This document shows positions 11,230-24,432 of a stretch of DNA of 64,000 nucleotides, piece by piece. Each line of letters opens with the position of its first letter. Positions within the stretch are counted from its first letter, which is position 1. Origin of the DNA: Stratiolaelaps scimitus (Eukaryota; Arthropoda; Arachnida; Mesostigmata; Laelapidae); NCBI GenBank assembly GCA_019614645.1, contig JABWDB010000008.1, positions 1,116,001 to 1,180,000 on the forward strand, in the 5' to 3' direction. The position numbers and the translations under genes are program-made. The notes under the pieces are model-generated. The model did no database searches. It was not told the DNA's origin and was given only the letters and a program-made list of their open reading frames with translations.

Positions 11230-12474
11230 CTGAAAATTTTAGTCATTTTCAGCCTCCATTACATGTACGATGACTTTGTTTCGTAGACATTTTTTGAATA
11301 ATTCCATTTTTTTAGCATGCGTATAATTCAAGTGAAAATGAACAACGGCTGAAATTAGTGGTGTTCGATATGCGAAGAGCCGCTAGTAGAATATTGTCAA
11401 AATGCTATTAGTACCCATATTACCTATTATACCCATATTACCCATATTATCTATATGTCGTCTGTACCGCAAATGTTATGTTATGTTATGTGTTCGATCA
11501 TATAGAAATGGGTTTCAAATATTTACGTCATTTCGAGACCAACCACAAATTATTCTAGCTTACTCTATTTGAGGTAGAACAAGCTAGCTACCGCTCTCCA
11601 ATTGGATCAATTTCCTTAGTAAATTTAATGTGAAATACAACGCAAGAAATGCAATTAGATAACAAGAGCCCATTTCCTGGGTACGTCATTTATCGACAGA
11701 CGTCTAGCACAGTGGCTGTGGCATCTGGAAATTGATAAAGTTGACGATGATAAAAAACTACCTGATTTCAGTTGTATACATATATATATATACTTGATTG
11801 CATAATGCTGCTTTGATTTACCAGAACCATATCCACATTACTATCCAAATTATTAATCCGTAAAACTAGCTAAACGGAGCCCAACAATATATGGGAATTT
11901 GTCTCAGAAGTTAACTAAATGATAGCGAATCAACATTGTCGAAGATGTCGGAGTTCGACCTCACTCCTGCCCACTATTTGCCACGTTTAAATGTGTTCAA
12001 TTCTGGCGCCAATCGACAACGGTATCAATCACCAGCAATCAGCAACGATATCGCGCATTGAATGCTAACGCAGTGCAAATCGATAAGATCAGTTGGCATT
12101 TCCTTCGTAAAACGTCCCAAAGCGAATCATGACGCACTAATAAGCACGTATGGCCTGCTGGTGCTTATATTACTAATAAGCTCTATAAAAATGAAATTTC
12201 AATGCGTTACATCGATATGAAATCTAAAAGTATATCCTCTAAAGGACCAACACCCAAGTGATTCGTGTCTTACTATAGTATCAGTGAATGAGAACTCAAT
12301 TTGCTCACTTTCGATGTGGGATCATTACAGTAGCTCAATTCGTTCTTGTTGCAGATAATGAAACTGACAAGGCAGGTTTGGGTGACTGCCAAAAGACATA
12401 GGGTAACTACGATTATATATCGGGATTCGAGGGAAACTCGTTGCTCTCGTTGTGATGCGTACAAATTACGTACA
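11230..12474. other. CHAF1A 5' intron or upstream region
   Basis: Downstream of the E2F-like cluster and upstream of the first mapped CHAF1A coding exon on the - strand. No exon ending in the required phase 1 could be recognised. It contains a short TATGT repeat (11473-11491), an (AT)n run near 11777 and one isolated TGGCGCCAA site at 12004-12012. Confidence 0.5.
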
Positions 12475-12576
12475 CATATTTATATTAATTACACAATTAA
12501 TTAGTAATCATATTTATATTAAATACACAATTAATTAGTAATCATATTTATATTAAATACACAATTAATTAGTACA
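12475..12576. repeat. Minisatellite, three copies of a 34-bp AT-rich unit
   Basis: Three consecutive 34-bp units begin at 12475, 12509 and 12543. Each runs from CATATTTATATTAA through ACACAATTAATTAG. Copy 1 differs from copies 2 and 3 at one base (ATTAC versus AATAC), and copy 3 diverges at its last bases. The unit contains AATTAATT palindromic cores. Confidence 0.9.
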
Positions 12577-13031
12577 CATATAGTAAACGTAATATTTATA
12601 ATTACGTACGCATATATATATTTTTTAGACATCTTATTGCTTGGCTATACAGGTGATAGATCGTTCTCGGCGCTAGCCAGTACTCACTAGTAAAAAAGAT
12701 TGAATCGAATAACAGTGTCTGATGACTGTACCCAATCTTCACCCATTGACACAGAGCGGTTTTGATTAGGTGAATAGTGAGTGTACACGCATCGTCTCCA
12801 TTGGGATCATGGTATCGACACGCAGATACCTAGATGTGTACATGTTTTCAGGATCTAACATCAGGACTAAGTAGAAAGTGGAGCATAGCATAACCTACAT
12901 TGCTTCATCTTGTCACCGCGACTCCGACCCACTGGGTTGTCCGGAAGAACTGCACCAACCCACAACAGTGTCCACTCGCACAAGCACAACAACACAACAC
13001 ACAACTCCACTGAACGTTCTTTCCAGGTGTA

Positions 13032-13343
13032 TTGGCGCCGGCTGTCCCGCGGCGCCACTCAAACTAAACGTCGCTCGAAACCGATTTCGCGAATAACTAA
13101 CTACACGAAAGAACTATCCGTGTTTTTGTTATTCGAACGACAGATACGACCGGATTTCGTGAGGCGCCTTGGCGCCAAAAGCACAACACGAAAGCACAAC
13201 AAACTGCATATGGCAATATCGAAACCGGAACTCAGCTCTCAGCCACCGCAAGAAAGCAGCCGGATGGGCACACAGCCGATACGAGAACTCTGGACGTCAC
13301 CCGGACGAAATGGCACAGACAACAGGAGGCGCGCGCGCCAAAA
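13032..13343 (-). promoter_or_regulatory. Cluster of E2F-type sites, probable CHAF1A promoter
   Basis: TTGGCGCC occurs at 13032-13039. AGGCGCCTTGGCGCCAAAA lies at 13162-13180; its - strand reads TTTTGGCGCC, a canonical E2F/DP core. GCGCGCCAAAA is at 13333-13343; its - strand reads TTTTGGCGCG. The surrounding 12.9-13.6 kb is clearly more GC-rich than its flanks. CHAF1A is an S-phase gene in animals, so E2F control is expected. The distance to the first mapped coding exon (about 1.8 kb) implies an undetected 5' exon in between. Promoter activity for a + strand transcript is equally possible from sequence alone. Confidence 0.45.
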
Positions 13344-13443
13344 GGCGTCGTACGGCGGCGAGTATCTACCGCCGCCGGGAGATCGTCCTGCCTTAGACTG
13401 GCCTCGTTTGCCCGGGATATTGGTTAGGCGCTCCGGCACATGA

Positions 13444-14735
13444 CTGATTCGGTGGTTGACCCACCACGAACCGAGCGACGAGAGCACCAATGGCTGCTCC
13501 GCGCGCTCTTTGAGCATTAATGATGAGTGGACGAAATTGAGCGCCGTGAGGCCGACGACGGCGATAGGCGACGATAGGAAAGCCGAGAAAAGATACGCCC
13601 TTCCGATGGGGAGAACCTCCCCACAGACGTTTGTATTATATTATAGAATGGTTGTTGACTGGGAAAAAGGGGCCGTATTGTTGACGGTGGCCAGTTAACA
13701 TAGCCTCGCGTAACAGGATCCCCCATTTCTAAAGTAATTGGTTTGTACGCTGGCCGTGCCGTAAGCTGAACGAATGAGTATATATATATATATATATATA
13801 CGCGAAAACTATGCACGAATGCTGTGTGATGTTTCAAGACTGTTTGCCAACAATTACGGGTGTACAACTACATTCCAAACGAAATTCTCCATTTAACCTT
13901 ACACTATAAGATTGTAATGCTTTAGAAATTTTCTGTAGAATCTCCTGATGCAAAGACACATTTGAAATGCAAACGCTTTTGATGACGCTTTCCTGAGCCA
14001 GCATGCTGAGAGCTGAACTAATCTATCGGTTCAATGATCCTGTTATATCTGTTTTTGAGACGAAGAATTACTGCTTGTGAAATCGCAAGTCCTTACGGGA
14101 TCTATCGCAGGTATCGTACGTTACCAGTTTTGCGAAACTCTCTGATGACGATCGGGTATCCTTTCATTTGTTTACTGTGTTCACACGTTGAAGTAAATTT
14201 CCCGGGCGGACTCACAGCTCTAGCCAAGCTCTCTTGCCAAGTTATCAGCAAATCATCATTGCTACGAATTTGCCTAGTTCAACCCGAGTTAGTGCAAGCA
14301 ATGGCCGGCCAACGAAAAGTGAATACATATCTGCCTCAGGTAACAACGGATGCGTAGTCCACCTGAGGTCCACTAACTCGCTTGGTGGTAGCCTTTCACA
14401 AGCACTGTAGAGGTATCTATCATACAACAGCAGAACCTAGAACAGAAAATAGACCATTTCAACAGCTCGCCACCAGTTGACCCCCGTCCGTCACATTGCT
14501 TCTGCTAGATATAAATAAAAACATGGTCGTCTTTTTTTTAGAAATAATTACATATAATTTTATTTGTACTGTTGGAACTTCTTCATTTGTTTATGGCGTC
14601 GGTTCGCCTTTTTGTTGTTGTTGTTGTCTTCATACTCGTTCATTCATTCATCAATCATCATAGCATACACACTCATTACTGCACCTCGCCTATATATTCA
14701 CTGCATTTATGCTTGTTTTTCACTCTCGATAGATT

Positions 14736-14766
<31 letters not shown>

Positions 14767-17700
14767 ACATCTTTCTCTTGCCAGGGTTTGCCTCTTCTCG
14801 CCAGATCGAGTTGAGGATCTATTTATATATATATATATATATATATGTATATCGGGCATGAACTAACTCAACTATTTATAATACATATACAGAGAAGATA
14901 TCATTAATTATAATAATTATTAATATCATTATATTCTTACTAACGCTATTATTATTATTATTATTACTACTACCATCATCGGTCATATAGTATATTATTT
15001 ACTCGGTTACTTCTACACAAGACAATCTACCATTGTGTTTGGCTTCTTCTTGTTCATCTTCTCGCGCATTTCCATAATGAACACAGGAAACGGAAACACA
15101 TACAACCAATCTCTCTCTCTCTCATGTAACAGCTCATTCAATCAGAGTTCATATTAGACGCTCGTATTTATCGTCACATGCGCACATACACATTGTCATC
15201 ATACATAATAAGCATTGTGTTTACTTCGACCGATTCGCAAACTAAATACCAATATTGAGCAGCACATCGACTTCGTCAAATGGTAAATTAGCATTTTCCA
15301 CTCGAGTTTACCGAGGGTTGTTAACCCGTTACAGTGCAGCTACCTACAGATAGGACAGCTCAAGTCACCGGGGACATTGTCTGCTGCTGGACTCGTTGCT
15401 GCCGTTTGGCTGTCCGCCGAAGATACGAACGGGAGGACCACTACACAGACCAATCTGTCGAATCGGCAAAGTTCCCAGTAACAATATTATTGGCATATTG
15501 TTATTAGTATTATTAAAATATTATAGATTATTGTTGTTATTATTATGATCATTGTAATTACGTCCATATATATATATATATATATATAATTTTCATAATA
15601 GTGTGTACTTATATATGTTATACTGTGTTGGTCAACCATGTACGATCCAGATCACTGTAATTAACCATTGTAATAATTCCTCCATAGAGAGACGTGTCCA
15701 TTTCTTCTATGTATATTTGCTTGCCCCAATGAGCCTGTTTGGGAAGCAGTGTCCGCAGTGTTTTCCAATATATAACAAACCCCACATATCGACGATCGAC
15801 GAATGAACTTATTGCTCTGTATCGAATTGAAACGGAAAACATTTTTCGCCAGCAATTAGAGCCACTCTCTTCACTGTCGTCGAATGTCGCTTTCCTGCCC
15901 CACTGTCTCCTGTTCGAACAAGTCATTCTCATATAGTCATGATAATAGTATTCTAGTATGTACGCCGTACCACATTGAAACAGACGTTCAAATAGAGCAC
16001 GCAGACGCTCATTGATATATATATATATATATATCTATATATATGGACATGCACTCATCTACCGACACGTATACATCTAGCGATTTGTATCTGTATACAC
16101 GTTCATATACATAATATATATATATATGCGTAAACATTAGCTATGTTCGTCTTACCGAGAGACGGTTGCAAACAACTTTAGCAAACCATCGGGAATCAAT
16201 TTCGACATCAACAACAAAAATTATTCTCCGACGAGAAATTTTAATCGGCTACGACTCTTAGCCGACCCGTACGTATTAGCCAATTTGAGATTTCTCCATT
16301 TGGTCATTTTCGTATGAATCAATTTGCAACCGCCCTATTCTTGGCCGTTTGTATCTGTCCTGCTCGCTCGATTTGATCAACGGGGAACGCTTTCATTTGT
16401 AGCTGGCGCTGCCTCCTTTCAGCACTCTGCGCCGCAATTAGGTAATCGACTGGTTCATTTGTGCTGCTCGTAATCATTAGGTTCGATATTTAGTTAATGC
16501 TTGGTTCTTGCATACCTATGACAGTCTCGAGTAATAGCAATAATAATAATAATAATAATAAACTCAGTTTTTATATATACACGTTGTGTACATGTGAACA
16601 AGATAGACGATACCGCTTCTTCGTACCAGCCATCATGGTTTGTCTAGCGTTATTTGTCCCACTCTCTCTCTCTTGCTTCAGGTTGCCTCAATATAGTATT
16701 GTGTATATATATATATATAATTTGTTTCTTATTTTCTCCCGGTTTCTTGTGTTTCTCGCGAGTTTGCGATGACTACTACTACAACAACACCACCACAAGA
16801 GCAAAACTGTCGAGAATGTAGGAACGGTTGACACCAACGAACAATTGAACGGGATTGTAGTTACTGTTTGCGATTAGCCCATAGACCGAATCCCGAACCC
16901 CACAATGGTTACTTGATCAATCGCTTTCACTGACTCCCTTGACTCGTTGTCACTTCTGCCACAATAATAATAGTAATAACAATCGGACGTAACCTCTGCG
17001 GCGTATTCTTGTACTGTTGGGTTCCCAAAAATTCGTTAGGGAAAGTAAATTTTGCAAATAATTTTATAGTTCGACTTGAACACCGTGTTTTTGTTGTCGA
17101 TTTCGTATTTGCCGACCTCTAATTTCGCTCCGAAACGGTGTCATTCATTCAAGGCCCGTTCATCGCTAGCGAAACTCTCGCCACCGTTCAGCGTTCTAAT
17201 CTCTCTTCGTTCTCAGGCTGTGGCAGGTACCAGAAATTCATTTAACATTCGCAACTTCAACAGCTCTCATACAGATGCATCGAATTCTCATGTACTCTCT
17301 CTCTCTCTCTCTCTCTCTTTCTCACACTCAATCTCGCTACTCCGAGTCAGCCAACCATTTACCCTGGACACGAATGCCAACGAAGCTCAACGAAGTGTTG
17401 TTCCCTCTACCAGTGTTCACACACCAATGAACCAACCAGTCAACCATCAATCAACGAACAGATCAACAAGCCAGCCACTCAACCATCTCTTGCTCCTCCG
17501 TCGACCGCACACTGACCATTGCCTCCTGACCCAGATAGTGGGCAGACCTACTTCTGTCAACCAGCATCGACAAGCATCGACACAGCGAGCGTAAGCTCAC
17601 CGCGCGCTCCACGCGTCAGTCCAACACGCGGAACATAGGCAGACACGCGCAGGCATACCGAAATCCACACACAGACCATACTCTCGCCTACCACTAGACA

Positions 17701-18529
17701 ACAATGAAACTCTCGGTGTGTTCACATCGTTTCTTTTCAACAATCCCACACACGTGCACAAACCACAACACGCAGGCAACAGTCAAACCTTCTCAGCCAG
17801 CTAGACACGCTCACAGATACGTTCACACCAGCCAACAAAGCAACAGATGCATTCATCCGCTTCAACAAACAGCGGCAATCTTACCACGACCATTTTCTAC
17901 CGGTCTCATTCTGCCCTGCAAAAATTGCCGTTACAGTAGTAGCAGTAGTCGCTGTTATAGCGGTAAATAGTAATTTGTGGTAGTGGTCATAGTAGTTGTA
18001 GTTCTACGAGCAGTTCTACAGTTCTTATCATTATTATCATGGTATCTAATTTGTTGTCGTGAACGCTAGCTCTGTTTTGTTGTTCTGCCCCGCTGCCTCT
18101 CGCTCGCTCGCACACTGTAATGATCACATGTCAATCTTCTACCGCCGTTCAAATTAGACCTTGGTATATATATAAATACCATTTTTATCATTGTTATTCA
18201 TTCTAAATTTTCCGCATCCATTTTAATATTCATAAATTCATCTTCTCTTATTTCATTCATCTGCTTCTTTGCTGCGTCTTCTCGATCTCAAACAGCACAT
18301 TCGCTATCTCTATCTCATGGCTAATTCGCCTAATGTAGTTCTTTATCATTATTATTATTATTATCATCATCACCCTAGAGTCATTTGTTACCCTTGTCGC
18401 TCCTGTTGGTGTTTTCAATGATCGAGATCAAAATATTTGGCCGTCGACCGCGGGTATCTCCGTCAGCTATTCAGCCATTTGTTACCCTGTCAGACATTTC
18501 TACGTTTGTTGCCGTATACCCACACACAC

Positions 18530-18531
<2 letters not shown>
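13444..18531. other. Gene-free, repeat-rich interval
   Basis: No convincing gene. Microsatellites include (AT)n at 13779-13801, 14740-14766, 14823-14846, 15567-15587 and 16014-16033, ATT/TTA runs near 14948-14968, and a CT run at 17299-17320. A weak candidate + strand exon at about 14217-14409 is described under findings. Part of this interval could be 3' UTR of the DUSP gene transcribed from the right, but no 3' end was located. Confidence 0.5.

Positions 18532-18589
<58 letters not shown>
18532..18589. repeat. Longest (AT)n microsatellite of the window
   Basis: About 58 bp of perfect AT dinucleotides, directly after a short CA run. It is the longest of roughly forty (AT)n arrays in the window. 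Confidence 0.95.
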
Positions 18590-18591
<2 letters not shown>

Positions 18592-21115
18592 CTGTGTATA
18601 AACGGTTTGTTGCGCAACGTGCAAATTTCATTTGTGTGTGTTAGTTAGTTCAGTCTTAGATGTGGGTCCTTGTCTGAGAGTCTTGTTATTGTTCTTTGTG
18701 TTTGGTTTCACCTTCAACCAGTAGTCAATTAATAGAACGGGCCGATTTTTTTCGAAATCCGATAATTAACATCAATAATAGTAAAAGTCCGTTAATCATC
18801 ACGAAATAGCGCCCCTGACGCTAGCATCACACAATCCACTCGATGTGTGTGCGGCATCAAGCGCAAATAAATAATACTCAAGCGAAATTCAGAATCACGA
18901 AGCCAAATTTGGACCCCGTCTTTTGGACACCGGTTGGTGGCATCACTGCAACGAGTAACGGGCCTCCATAGAGCTGCAGTATAATTATATATATGATCAT
19001 TATTGAGCTTAGCATAATCGTATGCTGCCCTATCCGCCTATACGCTTAATGCCTCTTCATATCTGGTTAAATTCCGTGCTTCTCTGGGCGTGGGGGTGGT
19101 GTGTTTGGTCAAGTTTGCGTTGATCATGTTGTTGCTGTTGTTAGTAGGTCAGTGTTCTGCTTGTTATGGAGAGAAAAATTACAATTGGTGGCACATAGTA
19201 TGAGGGAGACCCGGGTTATTCGGCGGCCTTGACTTTGTACATACATCAATAGTACATCAGTAGCAGTGACAACTGTCGAAACAGAATGCCGCTTGTGCTT
19301 CGTGCTTTGACATTGTTATCTTAGTTGTAGCAGTAGTAGTAGTAGTAGTGGTAGTAATTAACAATAGTAATAATAATCATAATTATCTTGTTGTTGCAAA
19401 GAGTTTGTAGGAGAAATGTTTGTCACTAAACATATACTAATATCTACTATAATATATCGATATAGAGAGAGATAGACTATCAGCTGTATGGGTGAGTGTG
19501 TCTATTAAAGGTTGTGCCTTTATCACCATCCGCATCAGTCATCTGTAGATATAGCTTCGTCACTTGAACGTATCATTTCGGCCATACTTGCAGATTTACT
19601 AAAAGTATATATATATATATATACTATCTGTGTGCCCTAAAATCTTCCTCATTATTATCTGTTCGTAACGCTGGCGCTTCTGACGCTCCCAGCCCTGTTC
19701 TGCTGTTGTAGTCGCTGATCTCTCTGCTGCGCGTGCGTGCGGCTGACTGTAAAGCAGCAGCCACCCTACGCTCATCGTAGGTTCACTGGTGAAATTTGAC
19801 GAAATTGAAGTATCTGCCGTCGAAATTGTTGTTGTTGTTGTTGCTTTGTTGATGGTTGACGAAACCTTGTGCTACACCGATAACCGCTTGACGTGAATAC
19901 GACGACAATGACGCCTTGGTTAGTGACTGTGCATTCATGTGCTCAATGCGTTCAATTCCCGAATCTATTCTCTCTGTCCCATATTGAAAAGGGTGCTGAA
20001 AACATCCGCCTATCAGGCGTTGCATTAGGTTGTAAGGAACGTTCTTATTTTCGCTATCATCTGATTTTGGTGATCATCGATATCCGTTGAAGTTTGATCT
20101 ACTACTCTATAATCTACTAGAAAATAGTTGGCATCAGAGATGGCGCGCTTCTCGGGTTAGATAACACTCGTTGCGGGAATTTCACGCTGCGCCTTCCAAA
20201 ATAGTATTACTATTATTATTATTATTATTATTATTATAGTTATTTATCTACCACAGAAATGACTTCCTATTTTCAATCTAATGTACATATACGTATATGG
20301 CTGCCAACAAGAAGAATGCCCCTTTTCATCAAGTTACGTTATCTAACGTGTGTCTATCCATAAATATATCATCTCTCCATCTCTCTCTGTTTCTCGCTCC
20401 TAATCGATGTTGCCTGTTTCATGCTCAGCACAGTGCCGGCACCGTCGTCATCGATGGGAACGCGACAAGTGGCCCCTAGGAACGATTCGCCGTCCCTGGA
20501 CCTTTCCTGTCGACGCTAGTCGATGCACGCGTGGAATACGTCATGTTTCGTCAGTCGGTACGTTGGTCAGGTTTATCAATCAGTCAACCAGTTGTGGTTG
20601 ATGTGACATGTTTGTGTGTTCAACGCGAGCCTGGCAAATGTTGATCACTGTTCGTCGCGCCTCCGCACTGCTCTATGTTATCTCAGTGTCGATGCTGTTG
20701 GCTTCCCGTCGCAGATGGTCCCCCCCTTGAGTTCGTTCGGCGCCTTCCCATTGTCCGGTCTTCCTTCGAACCCGAATCTGACGGCCGGTTGTTGCCGGCA
20801 AACACGCAGGTGCGTGTTGCTATTTCTCGCTTGTGGCTTGTCTCGTTCTCACCTGTTGGCTGTCTCTATCCTAACACTCGTTACACGCTCTCAGTGGCCT
20901 CATTGTCACCGACGACTGCGGGAAAACACTTGATGACTATTTGTCATCGTCGTTGTCGTTCTCGCCGCCGGCCTCGGCATTGGCGGCGCTCTTAGCACTA
21001 GCGGTCCTGGTCTCGATGATGTTCCTGCTCGCGGAGATCGTGATGGTGTTAGCATTCGTTGTCGCCCTTGGCCAGGCACATGCAGCTCGAAACGCGAAGA
21101 CCGCCGGATCCGATC
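18590..21115. other. Interval downstream of the DUSP gene
   Basis: No gene recognised. It includes AGT runs near 19325-19350, a TTA run at 20208-20236 and (AT)n at 19605-19621. On the - strand it lies immediately 3' of the DUSP stop, so at least its right end should be DUSP 3' UTR. The open + strand frames at 20616-21135 are GC-rich but have no recognisable content. Confidence 0.45.
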
Positions 21116-23254
21116 TCAGGGTGAGTACGGGCTAGCTGGACACAGCGGTGTCGTCGGCGACGGCGTCGGACTCGGACTGGTATTGCCACCGTTCGAGGTG
21201 CCGTTGACGAGCGAGGCCAGCGTCGACGGCGAAATCGAGAAGTCAAACGCCGTAGTCACGTGGCCGGCGCCGGGTGGGCCACCCCGCTCGGACGGCGTCT
21301 TCGGCGAGTCCAACGGCCGTTGCGATGGGCTTGCGCCGGCCGAGTTATTGTTGTTGTTGTTGCACGTTGTAGGTAGACTCGTCAATGGTGAGCGTGGCGA
21401 TCTCTGTGAGACGATTGACTGCGGCACGATATGCGATGAGACTGTCACCCCGCGCGGTGAGAACACCTGACTTTCGAACGACAAAAGCTGGCCCATGAAC
21501 GAGAAGTTGGGCGAGATGATCTTGCGTCGACTCTTCACATGCTCGTACGCGTCCTCCATACGAAGTCGCAAGGTGGCCATGAGGTAAGCCATGCAGATCG
21601 TTGCTGAGCGGGAGATGCCGGCGTGGCAGTGAACTAGAACCTTGCCTCCGGATGCTTCGACGTCGTCTGAAATTCGCAGATGAAGAACGTCGCCAGAGAG
21701 AACCGGCGTAGAATGGGAGAGAGAAAGAGAGAGATGGAAGACGCAGTGTTAGCAAACCCTTATATAAATTCGGCTTTATAGATAAGATGGTAAGGCTATT
21801 TCATCTAGGAATTAGGGAATGACAAACGAGGTAACGGTGACACAGAATCAAATGAGAATGAATGAATCAATTGTGATATATATATATATATATATTAGTC
21901 ATGATTAGTAATTCACGCCCATTCAAAATCCCTTGGAAGGGTCGTTCCAATCAATGTCAACGTGTAATATATGAGTGCGGGGAACGTTTCAGTAACGTAT
22001 GCTGTAAGTATGTTCATTGCATTGGACTCAACATGGTGACGCTGACCTTTGGCAAGGATGCAGAATGACTCAATCAAACAACGGTATCGTAACGAAAAAA
22101 AATTATGAATATCAACACGACCACCAAGCGCATTAATGGGGAGCACTAGCATAAGTGGCAGTTGCGACAGTTGCGTCAATAGCAGCACCATCGCTCGGCC
22201 GGGCGATAGCAGAGCAGCAACAAATGGGGCTGCACGGGCGGCGTCAGCAATTCGCGCGTTCGACGCCGGACAGCTCTCGTTTATAAAGCTCTGCTGGATT
22301 CGAGAGGTTGCAATGAACCGAGGCAAACGGTGCGCATGCTGATAATGTTGACATTACGAAGCGGCGGAGGCGGCCACGGCCACTGCAACACAGTTGCCGT
22401 TTCGCTGTCAAAACCAACGAGTAGGAACGTTCACTGTAGGCGGATACAGCAGCACCAGCAGCAGCGCGTTGAGGCGTACGCACTCGTCACTCGAGTTACG
22501 CCTGCTTTTTGTTAGTTAAATATGAACATGACAAGATGGGGGCGCTTGGTGTAGGTGGAAGGCCTAGGCGGGGATGGCCACGATCGAGTGAGCGAGACGA
22601 GTTTCGCATGGATAACGGAATCGAGCAACTGTTCAACCAGCAGCAGGCCCTTCCCGTACGAGACGTTCGCCTGAATCCTCGGTCAGTTCGGCCCAGCTAC
22701 CGAGTCCACGGGAGAGAGCGGGAAGGTATCGCGATGGCCGAGGCAATCTAGAATATCTGACGAATATGCGACGCTCGATGGGATCCTATTCTACAATAGG
22801 CGGAAATGTCAAATGTGCAAAATAGGTCGATGTATTCTGTGGATCTCTGTATTCCAAATGTGTATATGATAGTTTTCATCGGAAGCCACACACACACATC
22901 AATGACAGTGAGTAGTCGTGGATGTAGGCGGGACTGGGAAACGCGGTGGGGTTGAGCAGCGAACGATCGAAGAAACGATTAAGTGAGGTAGGTGACCTAT
23001 AGGGAAGATATATAGACATTGAGAGCAGTGAAAGCGGTGCTGCACCGAGCTGAGGAGCGTTGGTGCCTCAACGGGCAATGCGCTACTTCGATCACAACGA
23101 GAGCAACGCAACAACAACAACAATAATAATAATATTAGCTGAATATTGTTGTTGTTGGTGCTGCTGCTGCTGCTTGTTTCGGCCCATCAGGCTCTCTACC
23201 GTTGAGTGGAGGTAATATTGAGTATATCTATATATATCCACTACCTCACATTCT

Positions 23255-23294
<40 letters not shown>

Positions 23295-24392
23295 CATATG
23301 TATTCGTGTATAAGAAGCGTCAGTGAGTGCCGTTATATATCAGAAAAGTAGCTGCACTACTTCTTATGTAAACGTTAAGAAGATAATTCGTAAGCGATAT
23401 ACCAGGACACACACATATATATATATATATATACACGTCGTGGTATATCGCTTACGTAGAGAGAATTATAGTAGTGTAGTTATAATGGCAGGCGTGGGCG
23501 GATAGGGGACAAGCCTGATGGAATCGTCTCCCTGATGGGACGCTCACCTCGTCCTCTCACACCCTGTCTGTCTCTGTGTGTTCGTGTGTGTGTGTGTGTG
23601 TGTATTGTATGCGTTGTTCACCAGTGAAACGACAGCCGTTTTTAGCTGCACTGTTGATATCCAGTAGCACTACCACACCCATTCAGAATAATGCCACCTA
23701 CTACACTCACTCTGTCAGTTAGTAAGTCCGCCAGGCGGTCAAGCAGGAAGACGGGTGGGTACGCCCGCATTGGCCCACATGGTGCTTAGCATATTAGATT
23801 TGTGTACGTCACCCTGATTACTAGATGCATCGTAGGTGCTCACAGGCCCACAGGCCTGCTGACTTCATAAATAGAGATTGCATAGAGATGGATAAAAGCT
23901 ATTTTCCTTGGCTCCCTCTGTGTGGGTGTATCCACGAATATGTGTCGTAGTTTTTATAAGTGAGAACTATTTGTGCTCGAGCTAATTCGTGAGGCGATGT
24001 TCGTCGTCGAATACTCACTGATAAATTCGATTGCTCGCCGAAACCACACTCCGATATCTTCACTGGTGGAGTCCTCGACAGGTATGGCCATGTATCGGAA
24101 CACGTCCTCAAAATGATTCGGACAGTTGTGCGACACATTCAGCAGTGCTGTGATCTTTAATCTGAAATAAACAATCATCGGTGGCCATTGAGAGTCAGTG
24201 TGTGTTCATTTGACAACAACTTTGATTCGCTGACACACACATATATATATATATTAGTTATTAATTAGGCCATAATGCGATTCATTCGTAAGAAAGTGCT
24301 TCATTAATAGGCAGCTAGATATGTCTACAGGTGTTCGGGTTTGTGGGTACACATAATTTAATTTCAATGCATACAAGTGCCAAGAAGACCAA

Positions 24393-24432
<40 letters not shown>

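Noticed and set aside
12910..13443. 177-codon + strand open frame in the GC peak near 13 kb
   Set aside because: Better explained as promoter or 5' sequence with E2F-type sites; Arg/Ser/Thr-rich composition and no recognisable domain.
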